Shown: positions 1 through 9,075, numbered from the stretch's first letter. The stretch: 64,000 nucleotides of DNA from Fundidesulfovibrio magnetotacticus (GCF_013019105.1 NZ_BLTE01000018.1:1-64000); one strand, 5' to 3'. A program made the numbers and translations. The notes: a model not told the origin generated them from the sequence alone.

Positions 1-2427
1 GTACAGGCTGCCCAGGTAGACGAAGACGCCCAGGAAGGCCACGTAGAAGAAGCAATACGTCAGCGTCTGGTTCAGGAGCCTGCCCTCCGAGCCCACGAGG
101 CCCGTGGCTGCCGTCGCCACGGCGATGGACTGGGGAGAGATCATCTTTCCGCCCGTGGCTCCGGCCGTGTTGGCCGCCGCCAGCCAGTAAGGGTCGATGC
201 CCGTCTTGGAGGCCACTTCCACCTGGAGTTTGCCGAAGAGGACGTTGGCAGACGTGTCGCTGCCGGTCACGAAGGTTCCCAGGGCGCCGATGAGCGGGGA
301 GATGAGGGAGAAGTACTGCCCCGTGGTTTTGACGAGCACCACGGCAATGGCCGAGATCATGCCGCTGTAGGCCATCACCTTGGACATGGACACGATGCAC
401 AGCACGGTGGCGGCCGAGAGGCTCAGTTTCTTCACCGTGTAGCCGAAGACCCTGGCGATTTCCCCAGGCCTCGCGCCCTGGATCAGGCCCCCGACCAGCG
501 TGGCCAGGACGATCAGGGTGCCGGGCGTGGCGATCCACTTGAACACGAAGGGCGCGGCGTCCTTGCCCTGGTAGATGAAGACAGACGTCTTGATCGTGGA
601 GAGTGCCGCGTGGACGGGCGCGACGACGGGGCTTGTGCCCACGATGAACACCAGGACCAGGATGTACGGAAGCCAGGCCAGGATGCCCTGTTTGAGGCCG
701 ATGCGCGCCCGGTCGTCGGACTCGGCGCGCTGTTCCTTGTAGAAGAGCTTGGCGATGAGGATGGTCACGGCCATGCTGCAGATGCTGCCCGCCAGGGCAG
801 GCAGTTCCGCGCCCAGGTATTTGGCGCACAGGAGTTCCGGCACGGCGAAGGCCGCCCCCGAAGCCAGGGAGATGCCCATCACGCCCTTGAGACCCTTGAA
901 GCTGCGGGTGGTGAGCACCACCAGCAGCGACGGGATGACGACGATGAAGAGCGTCAGTTGCAGGGCGATCTGGTAGCTCAGGACGTTCACGTCCAGGTTT
1001 GCGATCTGGGCCAGCGTCAGCACCGGGATTCCGATGGCTCCGAAGGCGGTGGGCACCGTGTTGGCCGTCAGGCAGATGAGGGCCGCGAAAAGCGGCGGGC
1101 AGCCAAGGGCGGCCAGGATGCTGGCCGGGATGGCCACGGCCGTGCCGTAGCCGGCCACGGCTTCCAGGAAGCCGCCGAAGCCCCAGGCCAGAATCAGCAC
1201 CTGGATGCGCCTGTCGGTGGTGATGTCGGCAAGCATGGTCTTGATGGTGTCCATGCTCCGGGTGTGCAGGGCCATGTTGTAGGTGAAGATCGCCGCGACG
1301 ATGACGATCATGATGGGCCACAGGCCCAGGGCCACGCCTTCAAGCGCGGCGGAGGAGACCAGCAGCAGCGGCATCTTGAACACGAAGAAGGCCAGCAGGG
1401 CGGTCGCCGCCAGGCCGATGGCCGTGGCCTTCTGGGCGGGCATCTTCAGCACGCCCAGGGAGACCATGAGCCAGGCAATGGGGATCAGCGCCATGGCGAA
1501 GAGGTAGTATGTGCGGGAGGCGCTTTCGTTGTACTCGCCGCAGCCTATCCAGAGGGTGTCGTCCACCTTCACGACGTAGGACGTCTTCTCCCTGCCTTGC
1601 CATTCATAGTCGTACCAGCCGCCTCCCTTCTTGACCACGGCGATCATGTCCTTGATGAATTCCTTGCCGTCTGCGTCTTTCATGTCGAGAAGGTTCTTGC
1701 CGACAAGGGATGGATGCGTGGTCAGCGCCTTGTTCACGCCGTTGAAGTCGTAGGCGAAGATGTACAGGCTGCGATCCACGAACTGGCCGCGCGGATTGTT
1801 GAATTCAGCGATGGCCATTTCCTTTCCGTGCCTTTTGATGTAGGCAAGAGCCTTCTCCACCAGGGAGACCACTTCGCTTTTGTAGTCTCCGCTGCCGATC
1901 CAGAGGGTGTCGTCCACCTTCACGACATAAGAAAGCTTGTCGTGGCCTTCCCACTTGTATTCGTACCAGCCGCCCCCGCCCTGCGCGACCTTGATCAGGT
2001 CCCTGATCATGTCCTTGCCGTCGGCGTCCCGCATGTCGATGAGGTTCCTGCCCACAAGGGCGGGATTGGTGGCGAGGGCCTTGTTCACACCGAAGAAGTC
2101 GTAGGCGAAAACGTACAGGCCGTTTTTCACGAACGGGCCTTCCGGGTCGTTGAAGGCGGCCAGGGCCTTCTCCTTGCCGTTTTCCTTGATGTATGCGGCG
2201 GCCCGCTCCACCAGGGCGACAACTTCCTCCCGGTAGTCGGGGGCCTCCATGACTTCGGGAGCGGAGGGCGTCCGGGCCTCGTCCTGCGCGGACACCGGCG
2301 GGACGCATGCTATGAGCATCAGGAGCAGGAGGCAGGCGATACGGCACACGCCACGCGGCGCGCTGACGAGGCGATGCGGCCGGAAGCGGCGCTCCGGCAT
2401 GCAGGAATCAACAGCAGCAAATCTCAT
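1..2427 (-). CDS. Cache-Cache-L-lactate permease fusion (partial, runs off left edge)
   Basis: The minus strand is open for 809 codons from ATG at 2427 to the window edge, so the stop is missing. Upstream AAGGA lies 8 nt before the ATG. Residues about 28-48 form a signal/anchor segment. Residues about 62-180 and 184-300 are two similar sCache_2-type domains; each has the pattern Y-x-FAYDF-x-GVNKAL, then LVG-(R/K)-NL, a GGGWY segment, and ends in VVKVDDTLWIG. From about residue 307 the protein is a polytopic LctP-family permease with typical stretches such as GFLEAVAGYGTAVAIPAS and GTFVTGSDTSANVLFG. The LctP family imports lactate or glycolate with protons. The end FLGVFVYLGSLY suggests only a few residues are missing. 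What is unusual is the periplasmic sensor pair joined directly to the transporter; I infer lactate or another carboxylate is sensed on the outer face. The domain calls are firm; the sensing role is inference. Confidence 0.9.
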   Translation of the reverse strand, partial: MRFAAVDSCMPERRFRPHRLVSAPRGVCRIACLLLLMLIACVPPVSAQDEARTPSAPEVMEAPDYREEVVALVERAAAYIKENGKEKALAAFNDPEGPFVKNGLYVFAYDFFGVNKALATNPALVGRNLIDMRDADGKDMIRDLIKVAQGGGGWYEYKWEGHDKLSYVVKVDDTLWIGSGDYKSEVVSLVEKALAYIKRHGKEMAIAEFNNPRGQFVDRSLYIFAYDFNGVNKALTTHPSLVGKNLLDMKDADGKEFIKDMIAVVKKGGGWYDYEWQGREKTSYVVKVDDTLWIGCGEYNESASRTYYLFAMALIPIAWLMVSLGVLKMPAQKATAIGLAATALLAFFVFKMPLLLVSSAALEGVALGLWPIMIVIVAAIFTYNMALHTRSMDTIKTMLADITTDRRIQVLILAWGFGGFLEAVAGYGTAVAIPASILAALGCPPLFAALICLTANTVPTAFGAIGIPVLTLAQIANLDVNVLSYQIALQLTLFIVVIPSLLVVLTTRSFKGLKGVMGISLASGAAFAVPELLCAKYLGAELPALAGSICSMAVTILIAKLFYKEQRAESDDRARIGLKQGILAWLPYILVLVFIVGTSPVVAPVHAALSTIKTSVFIYQGKDAAPFVFKWIATPGTLIVLATLVGGLIQGARPGEIARVFGYTVKKLSLSAATVLCIVSMSKVMAYSGMISAIAVVLVKTTGQYFSLISPLIGALGTFVTGSDTSANVLFGKLQVEVASKTGIDPYWLAAANTAGATGGKMISPQSIAVATAATGLVGSEGRLLNQTLTYCFFYVAFLGVFVYLGSLY

Positions 2428-2955
2428 GATCACAATCCTTTGCACGGTTATTGAGCCGCGCCGTGCGGACGCGGCCCGTCGCGAAACGATGGCCAGTCCG
2501 GCAGATCGCCGTATGCTCGGTTCTGCCGGGATCGGTCGGATGGCTTCCGGGACTCGGTGCGGGCGCTCGAAGAGGCGGATGGCACACGACCAGGCGGCTC
2601 CAGACCGTGGGGGCCGGTGCAAAGCAACAGGCATGCCAGCTTGACGTATTTGTAAATAACTCTTTATTTCGAGCGGATAGTCTGGTGGGGGGGCTTGCTG
2701 GGCTGTTCAGTCAACGCGAATGCGTACGGAAAACAGGACGGCGGACGCAGGGAGACGATGGCCAGCGGACGCATCCAGGCGACGCAACAGTCTGAAGGGA
2801 AGGATTGGAGCGGTTTACGCCGGTCCGGAAAAACAGAACTGTTCGCCTCGGGGCATCCCGCGGATTCTCTGGCGGCAAGTGCATCGCCAACGTAATATTT
2901 TACATTGCGAGCGATTTGGGGCGAGGCCCACTTGCCGCCCATGCCCGGCCGCCAT
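2428..2955. other. intergenic control region upstream of the lactate permease
   Basis: No convincing gene lies here; the short open frames lack coding character. It holds the leader of the permease mRNA (2428-2612), the sigma-54 promoter at 2621-2638, and AT-rich patches at about 2640-2672 and 2891-2906 that stand out from the GC-rich surroundings. These patches are placed where IHF and an enhancer-binding activator would be expected, but I see no clear long palindrome. Confidence 0.6.
2621..2638 (-). promoter_or_regulatory. sigma-54 (RpoN) promoter of the Cache-lactate permease gene
   Basis: Read on the minus strand the site is TGGCATGCCTGTTGCTTT. The GG of the -24 box and the GC of the -12 box are separated by exactly 10 nt, as sigma-54 promoters require, and TGGCAT/TTGC differ little from the consensus TGGCAC/TTGC. 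The expected start site near 2609-2613 leaves a leader of about 185 nt before the ATG at 2427. Directly upstream (2640-2672) is an AT-rich tract that could be an IHF or bending site. Lactate-use genes of Desulfovibrio are known to be controlled by sigma-54 activators, which fits. This was found by eye only. Confidence 0.7.
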
Positions 2956-2982
2956 GAAAAAGCCCCCGCGGGGCGGGGGCTT
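2956..2982 (-). terminator. rho-independent terminator after transketolase
   Basis: A GC-rich hairpin (AAGCCCCCGC / GCGGGGGCTT, three-base loop) is followed on the minus strand by TTTTTC. It lies about 25 nt past the transketolase stop. Confidence 0.85.
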
Positions 2983-3006
2983 AAGGTGCTTCGGGCGTCT
3001 CAACGC

Positions 3007-4998
3007 CTAGGCTAGGGCCAGGCGCTCGCGGATCATGCGGGCGAGGTTCTCGGCGGTGAAGCCGTATTTTTCGGCCAGCAGGTCGGGAGGGGCCGAGTCG
3101 CCGAAGTGGTTCAGGCCAAGGACCGGGTTGCCCAGGCCCACGTACTTGTACCACAGCTCGGTGCGTCCGGCTTCCACGGCGGCGCGGCAGCAGCAGGAGG
3201 GCGGCAGCACCTCGTCCCTGTAGAGCTGGGGCTGCTCGTCGAAGAGCTCCATGCAGACCATGTTCACCACGCGCACCTTGCGCTCGGGGAGCAGGTCGGC
3301 GGCGGCCAGGGCCAGGGGCACTTCGGAGCCGGAGGCCAGGATGATCAGGTCGGGCTTGCCGCCGGGGGCGTCGCGCAGCACGTAGCCGCCCTTGGCCGCG
3401 CCGTCGAGCACGGCGGGGTAGGCGGCAGGGTCCATGACGGGCAGGTTCTGGCGCGAGAACATGAGGCAGGTTGGCCGGGAGGTCTGCTTGAGGGCCGTCT
3501 CCAGGCACAGGGCGGTCTCGTTGCCGTCGGCGGGGCGCATGACGAGCATGTTGGGGATCAGGCGCAGGGAGCAGATGTGCTCCACGGGCTGGTGGGTGGG
3601 ACCGTCTTCGCCCAGGTGGAAGGAATCGTGGGTGAAGACGTGCAGCACGGGCAGGTGCTGGAGCGCGGACATGCGCAGGGCGTTGCGCTCGTAGTCGGCG
3701 AAGGTGAGGAAGGTGGCGCCGAAGGGCACGAGTCCGCCGTGCAGGGCGATGCCGTTGCAGATGGCGCCCATGGGGAACTCGCGCACGCCGAAGGCCAGGT
3801 TGCGCCCCAGGGGCTCGTGGGCGGAGAAGTTGCCCACGGCCTCGCGGAATTTCACGGTCATGTTGGAGGGGTCCAGGTCCGCCGAGCCGCCAACCAGGAT
3901 GGGCAGGCTGTCCACGAGGGATTCCAGGCACTTGCCCCAGGCTGAGCGCGTGGCGATCTTGGAACCGGGCTCGAAGCGGGGCCAGGCGAAGGAGCGGTTG
4001 CCGGGGGCGCGCTTGGTGACGCGCCAGAGCTCCTGGAAGGCGGCGTCCTTTTCGAGCTTTTCCTCGAAGGCGCGGGTCCAGCGGGCGGCGGCGGCGCGCA
4101 GTTCGGCGTGGCGTACGCGGAAGTGCTCCAGCACGTCCTGGGGCATGTAGAAGAACTGGTCCTCGGGCAGGCCCATCTTCTTCTTGCTGGCGGCGATCTC
4201 GTCGGCGGGCAGGGGCGAGCCGTGGGTCTCGAAGTCGCCCTCACGGGTGGCGGTGCCTTTGGCGATGGTGGTGTGCCCGATGATCAGGCTGGGGCGCGAG
4301 GTTTCGGCCTGGGCCTGGCGGATGGCCTGGCGGATGGCGTCGTGGTCGTGCCCGTCGATCTCCAGCACGTGCCAGCCGAAGCCCTCGAACACCGTCTTGT
4401 AGTTGGTGGTGTCGCTGCGTTTGGTGGGGCCGGAGAGCTGGATGTGGTTTGAATCGTAGAACACGATGAGGCGGCCCAGGCCCCAGTGTCCGGCCAGGGC
4501 GGCGCTGCCCAGGCAGACGGGCTCCTGGAGGTCGCCGTCGGAGGAGAGGGCGTAGGTGAAGTGGCTGCACACGTCGTCGCCCAGGCGGGCGCGCAGCATG
4601 CATTCGGCCACGGCCATGCCCACGGACATGGAGAAGCCCTGGCCGAGGGGGCCGGTGGTGGCCTCCACGCCGGGGGTGACGTGCACCTCGGGGTGTCCCG
4701 GCGTGCGGGACTTCCACTGGCGGAAGGCCTTGAGATCGTCCACGGTGATGCGGCCCTGGAAGGCCAGCAGGGCGTAAAGCAGCATGGATTCGTGCCCGGC
4801 GGAGAGCACGAAGCGGTCGCGGTTGAACCATTGGGCGTCGTCGGGGGAGTGGTTCAGGAATTCCTTGTAAAGGATATAGGCGAAGTCCGCCGAGGACATG
4901 GGCCCCCCCGGGTGGCCGGAGTTGGCCTTGCGGGTGCCGTCCATGACGAGGCCCTTGATCACGTTGACCGCCATGCGGTCCATGTTGGGAGCGGACAT
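3007..4998 (-). CDS. tkt: transketolase
   Basis: Transketolase moves two-carbon units between sugar phosphates in the non-oxidative pentose phosphate pathway, using thiamine diphosphate. The 663-residue length is normal for the family. The thiamine-diphosphate/Mg motif is visible as DGDLQEPV followed by the DSNHIQLSG segment. N-terminal signatures include NSGHPGGPMS and GHESMLLYALL, and the central pyrimidine-domain stretch HDSFHLGEDGPTHQPVEH is present. ATG at 4998 is preceded by AGAAGGAAC. It lies 12 nt downstream of rpiB on the same strand, so the two are probably one operon for pentose phosphate interconversion, ending at the hairpin near 2956-2982. Confidence 0.98.
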   Translation of the reverse strand: MSAPNMDRMAVNVIKGLVMDGTRKANSGHPGGPMSSADFAYILYKEFLNHSPDDAQWFNRDRFVLSAGHESMLLYALLAFQGRITVDDLKAFRQWKSRTPGHPEVHVTPGVEATTGPLGQGFSMSVGMAVAECMLRARLGDDVCSHFTYALSSDGDLQEPVCLGSAALAGHWGLGRLIVFYDSNHIQLSGPTKRSDTTNYKTVFEGFGWHVLEIDGHDHDAIRQAIRQAQAETSRPSLIIGHTTIAKGTATREGDFETHGSPLPADEIAASKKKMGLPEDQFFYMPQDVLEHFRVRHAELRAAAARWTRAFEEKLEKDAAFQELWRVTKRAPGNRSFAWPRFEPGSKIATRSAWGKCLESLVDSLPILVGGSADLDPSNMTVKFREAVGNFSAHEPLGRNLAFGVREFPMGAICNGIALHGGLVPFGATFLTFADYERNALRMSALQHLPVLHVFTHDSFHLGEDGPTHQPVEHICSLRLIPNMLVMRPADGNETALCLETALKQTSRPTCLMFSRQNLPVMDPAAYPAVLDGAAKGGYVLRDAPGGKPDLIILASGSEVPLALAAADLLPERKVRVVNMVCMELFDEQPQLYRDEVLPPSCCCRAAVEAGRTELWYKYVGLGNPVLGLNHFGDSAPPDLLAEKYGFTAENLARMIRERLALA

Positions 4999-5010
4999 GG
5001 GATGTTCCTT

Positions 5011-5448
5011 CTAGAGGTTGGAGTCGATGAGGTCGATGCGGCGCTGGTGGCGTCCGCCCTCGAAATCGGTGGTCAGGAACACGTGGGTGATGGCCTCGGC
5101 CAGCCCGGCCCCGATCCAGCGTTCGCCCAGGCAGAGGACGTTGGCGTCGTTGTGCATGCGGGTGGCGCGCGCGAGCCATTCGTTGGCGCACAGGGCGGCG
5201 CGGATGCCCTTGCGGCGGTTGGCCGCCATGGACATGCCCACGCCCGAGCCGCAGATGAGGATGCCCAGGCAGTCCTTTTCCAGCACGAGGTCGCAGAGTT
5301 TGAAGGCGTAGACCGGGTAGTCGCAGCTGGCCAAGGTGTCGGCGCCCACGTCCACGACCTCGCGGCCCATGCCCGTGATGAAGCGTTTGAGCTGCTCCTT
5401 GAGGGCGAAGCCCGCGTGGTCGGAACCGATGACGACGGTGGTGTTCAT
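5011..5448 (-). CDS. rpiB: ribose-5-phosphate isomerase B
   Basis: RpiB interconverts ribose-5-phosphate and ribulose-5-phosphate. The 145-residue protein has the family hallmarks: N-terminal VIGSDHAGFALK, the catalytic loop ICGSGVGMSMAANR with the active-site Cys, and RATRMHNDANVLCLG. It ends with the usual short tail after FEGGRHQRRI. It is the first gene of the rpiB-tkt pair. The 103-nt gap upstream (5449-5551) should hold the promoter, but I see no strong consensus there. Confidence 0.97.
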   Translation of the reverse strand: MNTTVVIGSDHAGFALKEQLKRFITGMGREVVDVGADTLASCDYPVYAFKLCDLVLEKDCLGILICGSGVGMSMAANRRKGIRAALCANEWLARATRMHNDANVLCLGERWIGAGLAEAITHVFLTTDFEGGRHQRRIDLIDSNL

Positions 5449-5551
5449 GGCGAATCCCCCGCTGCGCTGCGTTGCTGGTTGTTTCTAGATACGGTCGGAA
5501 TGTGTCGTAATAACTACGCCGGACATGGTCCGGCGATACTTGAAACGTTGT

Positions 5552-6349
5552 CTACGGCAGGTCCGGCGGCCGGAAGTCGCCCGGTCGGTCCAGGGGGATG
5601 TGCTGGGCCTTGGGGGGCACGGCCAGATCCAGGGCTTGGGCCTCGGCGCGCTGGTCGGAGAGCTCCAGCCTCTTCACCCGCAGCACGGCCGTGAGGCCGC
5701 CGGGGGACGTGACCTTGATCAACCTGGGAAGGGGCCCGCCGCCGCTTTCGGGCGGCGCGTAGTCGCCCAGTTCCACGCTCCAGGGCTCCACGCCGCGCCC
5801 CGAGAGATGAATGGGATTGCCCTCGAAGTCAAGGGTGACGCTGCCCAGAGCCTGGGAGGCGGGCAGGGCGAATTCGTAGCCTTTGGGGGTCTTGCGGGCA
5901 GAGACGAAGGACGCTCCCGTGATCAGCGCGTGGCGTCCGGCGGTGAGGGCGGCCAGGTCCTTGAGGGTGAAGGGGAAGGGGATGCCCAGCTTTGCGAGGG
6001 CGGCCTTGGTGTCCCGGTGGGTGAACACCTGGTTGGAGAGGGGGTAGACGGCCATCCAGCCCAGTGAGTCCTCGCGCCAGAGGGCGAAGGTCTGGCCCAT
6101 GCCGGTGGAGAGGTCCAGGCGCAGGGGGAGATTCAGGTCGCCCCGGAAGGTGGCCAGGAGCCGCGCGGATTTCTGGGGGGCCTGCAGGGAGAGGCTTGCC
6201 GAGAGCGCGAGGCTCTGGGCCGTTCCCGCCGGGGTGTTGACGAAGCCCTCCCAAAGGGCCTTGGCCTCGCCCGGCCCCGTGCCGCCCTTTGGGGCGCAGG
6301 CGGCCAGGCTGGCCAGGAGCAGCAACACGGGCGCGAGGCGCGCGATCAC
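5552..6349 (-). CDS. LolB/LppX-like lipoprotein
   Basis: This is a 265-residue protein starting with a lipoprotein signal peptide; the lipobox is LAAC around residue 18. The rest has alternating beta-strand character (for example RLLATFRGDLNLPLRLDLS and LPRLIKVTSPGGLTAVLRVK), like the LolB/LppX half-barrel of lipoproteins that bind lipid in the periplasm. The family call is from pattern only. ATG overlaps the stop of the TPR lipoprotein gene by four bases (ATGA), so the two are translationally coupled. An envelope-assembly role is likely but not shown. Confidence 0.75.
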   Translation of the reverse strand: MIARLAPVLLLLASLAACAPKGGTGPGEAKALWEGFVNTPAGTAQSLALSASLSLQAPQKSARLLATFRGDLNLPLRLDLSTGMGQTFALWREDSLGWMAVYPLSNQVFTHRDTKAALAKLGIPFPFTLKDLAALTAGRHALITGASFVSARKTPKGYEFALPASQALGSVTLDFEGNPIHLSGRGVEPWSVELGDYAPPESGGGPLPRLIKVTSPGGLTAVLRVKRLELSDQRAEAQALDLAVPPKAQHIPLDRPGDFRPPDLP

Positions 6350-8025
6350 TTCAGGCTCTCCAGTTTCTTCTGGATTTCCGGCGCGTTGACGGCCTTCATT
6401 TCCAGGGCCTTGCTGTAGCCCTTCGCGGCTTCCTTGCGGTTGCCCATGGCCTTGGCGATGTCGCCGTAGTGCTCCCAGATGGCGGGGTCGTCCACGTTTC
6501 CCGCGACGGCGCGCTGGATGTCCTGCCAGGCGGCCTTGAGGTCCTTGCGCTTGAAGTGCACCCAGGCCAGGGAGTCGAGGTAGTAAGGGCTGGTGGGATT
6601 GGCCTGGAGGGCGCGGGTGACCAGCTCCAGGGCGCGGTCGAGGTCGCGCTCCTCTTCAGCGAGGCCGTAGCCCACGAAGTTGAGGGCGTCGGGGTTGGCG
6701 GGGTCCTTGAGGAGCACGTCTTCCATGATGCGCATGGCCTCGGCGCGCTGCTTGGATCGTTCCAGGGAAACGGCCAGGCGGTAGAGGGCCTCGGCGCTGT
6801 CGGGCCAGCGGGCGACGGCCTCGCGGTAGAGGGCCACGGTGCGTTCCAGGTTGCCCTGCTTGTCGTTCAGGACGGCTTCGAGGAACAAAAACTCGATGCG
6901 GTCCGGGAGGAGGCCGCGCGCTTCGGAGACGAGCGGGGCGGCCAGATCGAAACGTCCGGCGTCCAGGGCCAGCTGGATGCGCGTGGAAAGGGCCTTGTCG
7001 TAGAACTTGTGGGTCTTGGGGATCTGGGAGAGCAGGGCCAGGGCCTTGTCCAGGTCGCGTTCGCGCTCCACGGCCATCATGGCCTGGAGGAAGATCACGT
7101 CGGGGTTGCCGGGCTGATCCTGGGCGAGACGCTCCATGACCTTGGCCGCGCCCTCCTGGAAGCCTTCCTCCACGAAGAGGCTCATCACCTCGAAGAGGAA
7201 GGCGCGGTCCACAGGCGCCTTCTCCAGGAACTGGACGGCCTTGGCCTCGTTCTTCTGTTTGAGGGCCAGGCGGATGAGGCGCAGCCACAACTCGGGGCCG
7301 TCTTCGCCCAGGTCGAGGATGCGGCGGTAGGCCTCCTCGGCCTGCCGGAAGTCGTTGTTCTGCTCGTAGTAGAAGGCCAGTTCGGACCAGGCGGCAAGGA
7401 GGTTGGGGTCTTCGCGCAGGGCCTGGCGGAGCTTCTCCATGGCCTGCTTGCGCTTGCCGAGCCCGGAGAGGGCCTTGGACTCGTAGTAGGACATGGCCGG
7501 GGTGCGCCTGTCGCGCGGGACCTGGGCCAGGAAATCCAGCGCCTGCTGGAAGCGCCCTGCCTCCACGAGCACGGCGGCCAGTTCCTGCAGGCCGGACTGG
7601 TCCTTGGGGTGTTGGGAGAGGTAGTTGGCCAGCACCTGGGCGGCGTCGTCGAAGCGGCGCTGGAGCAGGTAGGAGTTGGCCAGGTAGAAGCGCAGGACCT
7701 TCTCATCTGGGAAGGCGGCGATGCCGTGCTCGAGCACTTCGCGGGTCTTGTCCTGTTCGCCCAGGCCCCAGTGGATGTTGGCCAGGTCGCGGTAGAGTTC
7801 GGGGGTCGGCGCCACGGCGATGAGCTTTTGCAGCACCTCGGCGGCCTGCCGGGCCTGCCCCTGGCGGGAGAGTTCCTGGTAGAGCAGGAAATAGTAGTCC
7901 GCCGAGGCGGGGGCGGTGAGGCCCCGGGCGCTCAGGTCCGCCGGGGCGGACTTTCGGGAGGCGCACGCGCCCAGCAGGGCGGCGCAGGCGGCGAGGAGTA
8001 TCAGGGTCTGGATGGGCCTTTGCAT
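6346..8025 (-). CDS. TPR-repeat lipoprotein
   Basis: The 559-residue protein begins with a lipoprotein signal peptide ending in LLGACAS. After it come many tetratricopeptide-like repeats, for example PTPELYRDLANIHWGLGEQD, PELWLRLIRLALKQKNEAK and NPTSPYYLDSLAWVHFKRKD. TPR arrays act as protein-docking scaffolds. The position, 3 nt after the sigma factor stop and overlapping the next lipoprotein, makes a three-gene operon (sigma factor, TPR lipoprotein, LolB-like lipoprotein). It is likely an outer-membrane-facing scaffold; its partner is unknown. No catalytic domain is visible. Confidence 0.85.
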   Translation of the reverse strand: MQRPIQTLILLAACAALLGACASRKSAPADLSARGLTAPASADYYFLLYQELSRQGQARQAAEVLQKLIAVAPTPELYRDLANIHWGLGEQDKTREVLEHGIAAFPDEKVLRFYLANSYLLQRRFDDAAQVLANYLSQHPKDQSGLQELAAVLVEAGRFQQALDFLAQVPRDRRTPAMSYYESKALSGLGKRKQAMEKLRQALREDPNLLAAWSELAFYYEQNNDFRQAEEAYRRILDLGEDGPELWLRLIRLALKQKNEAKAVQFLEKAPVDRAFLFEVMSLFVEEGFQEGAAKVMERLAQDQPGNPDVIFLQAMMAVERERDLDKALALLSQIPKTHKFYDKALSTRIQLALDAGRFDLAAPLVSEARGLLPDRIEFLFLEAVLNDKQGNLERTVALYREAVARWPDSAEALYRLAVSLERSKQRAEAMRIMEDVLLKDPANPDALNFVGYGLAEEERDLDRALELVTRALQANPTSPYYLDSLAWVHFKRKDLKAAWQDIQRAVAGNVDDPAIWEHYGDIAKAMGNRKEAAKGYSKALEMKAVNAPEIQKKLESLK

Positions 8026-8028
8026 GTA

Positions 8029-9075
8029 TCATTCGTCCTTGCGGATCCACTCCGAGGAGAAGTCGCCGATGCGCTTGGTGAAGTGGTCGCGGATCTTGTC
8101 CAGGAGCCGGGTTTCGATCTGGCGGACCCGCTCGCGGGTGATGCCGTATTTCGCGCCGATCTCCCGCAGGGTCATGGGGGAGTCCGAGAGGATGCGCTGT
8201 TCCAGAAGGTCGCGCTCCTTGTCGGAGAGGGCGGGCATGATGGTCTGGAGGTGTTTTTCCACCAGTTCGGAGATTTCGTCCTTGGCCAGCATGTCCTCGA
8301 TGCCCGGGGTGAGGGCGGGAAGGTAGTCCAGCCGGGTGGAGGTGGAGTCGTCGCCCAGGGAGATGTCCAGGGAGAGGTCGCCCCGGGCCATGCGCTGGTC
8401 CATCTCCAGCACGTCGGACTCGGAGACCTTGAGGTTCTTGGAGATGTTGGAGACCGACGGGTCGAACCCCAGGGAGGTGAGCCGCTGGCGCTCCTTGTTG
8501 AGGTTGTAGAAGAGGGTGCGCTGGGCCTGGGTGGTGCCGATCCTCACCAGACGCCAGTTGTCCATGATGTACTTGAGGATGTAGGCCTTGATCCAGTAGG
8601 CCGCGTAGTAGGAGAACTTGATGCCCTTCTCGGGGTCGTACTTCTTCACGGCGCGCATGAGACCCACGTTGCCTTCCTGGATGAGGTCGGCCACGTTCTG
8701 GGCCCAGCGGCGCTGGAAGTCCATGGCGATCTTCACCACCAGGCGCAGGTGGGAGGTGACCAGACGGAACGCGGCGCGCTGGTCGCCGTGGTCTCGCACC
8801 TGGCGGGCCAGTTCGAATTCTTCGTCGGGCGCGAGCAGCGGGAACTTGCTCACCTCGCGCAGGTAGACGTGCAGGTTGTCGCGCCCGGAGGCCAGCGCGG
8901 CCGAGAGCTTGGGCACGGGAAGGGCGGCAAGGCCCTCGTCGTCGCCGGAGCTGTCGGGGTCCGCCTCGGGGCTTTCGCCGGAGATTGCCTCGGAGCCGTC
9001 GGGCTCTTCTTCGGCCTCGGGCGCTTCCGGATTGTCGAGGAGGTTTTCCTCGGGAGAGTCTTTGTGGATGCTCAT
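8029..9075 (-). CDS. rpoH: RNA polymerase sigma factor, RpoH (sigma-32)-like
   Basis: This sigma-70-family factor has region 2 (LRLVVKIAMDFQRRW, then NVGLMRAVKKYDPEKGIKFS and AYWIKAYILKYIM) and a region 4 helix-turn-helix (MTLREIGAKYGITRERVRQI). The segment QRTLFYNLNKERQRL matches the RpoH box position, pointing to the heat-shock sigma group rather than RpoD. An acidic N-terminal stretch of about 60 residues, rich in Asp/Glu/Ser, precedes the sigma core. I chose ATG at 9075 because AAGGA sits about 10 nt upstream; a longer form from a TTG at 9144 is open but has no good ribosome site. It heads the operon with the two lipoproteins. RpoH identity is probable, not proven. Confidence 0.88.
   Translation of the reverse strand: MSIHKDSPEENLLDNPEAPEAEEEPDGSEAISGESPEADPDSSGDDEGLAALPVPKLSAALASGRDNLHVYLREVSKFPLLAPDEEFELARQVRDHGDQRAAFRLVTSHLRLVVKIAMDFQRRWAQNVADLIQEGNVGLMRAVKKYDPEKGIKFSYYAAYWIKAYILKYIMDNWRLVRIGTTQAQRTLFYNLNKERQRLTSLGFDPSVSNISKNLKVSESDVLEMDQRMARGDLSLDISLGDDSTSTRLDYLPALTPGIEDMLAKDEISELVEKHLQTIMPALSDKERDLLEQRILSDSPMTLREIGAKYGITRERVRQIETRLLDKIRDHFTKRIGDFSSEWIRKDE

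Noticed and set aside
610-2454. 614-residue plus-strand open frame
   Set aside because: It is the complement of the Cache-lactate permease gene; its composition is His/Gly/Asp-rich shadow sequence with no family signal.
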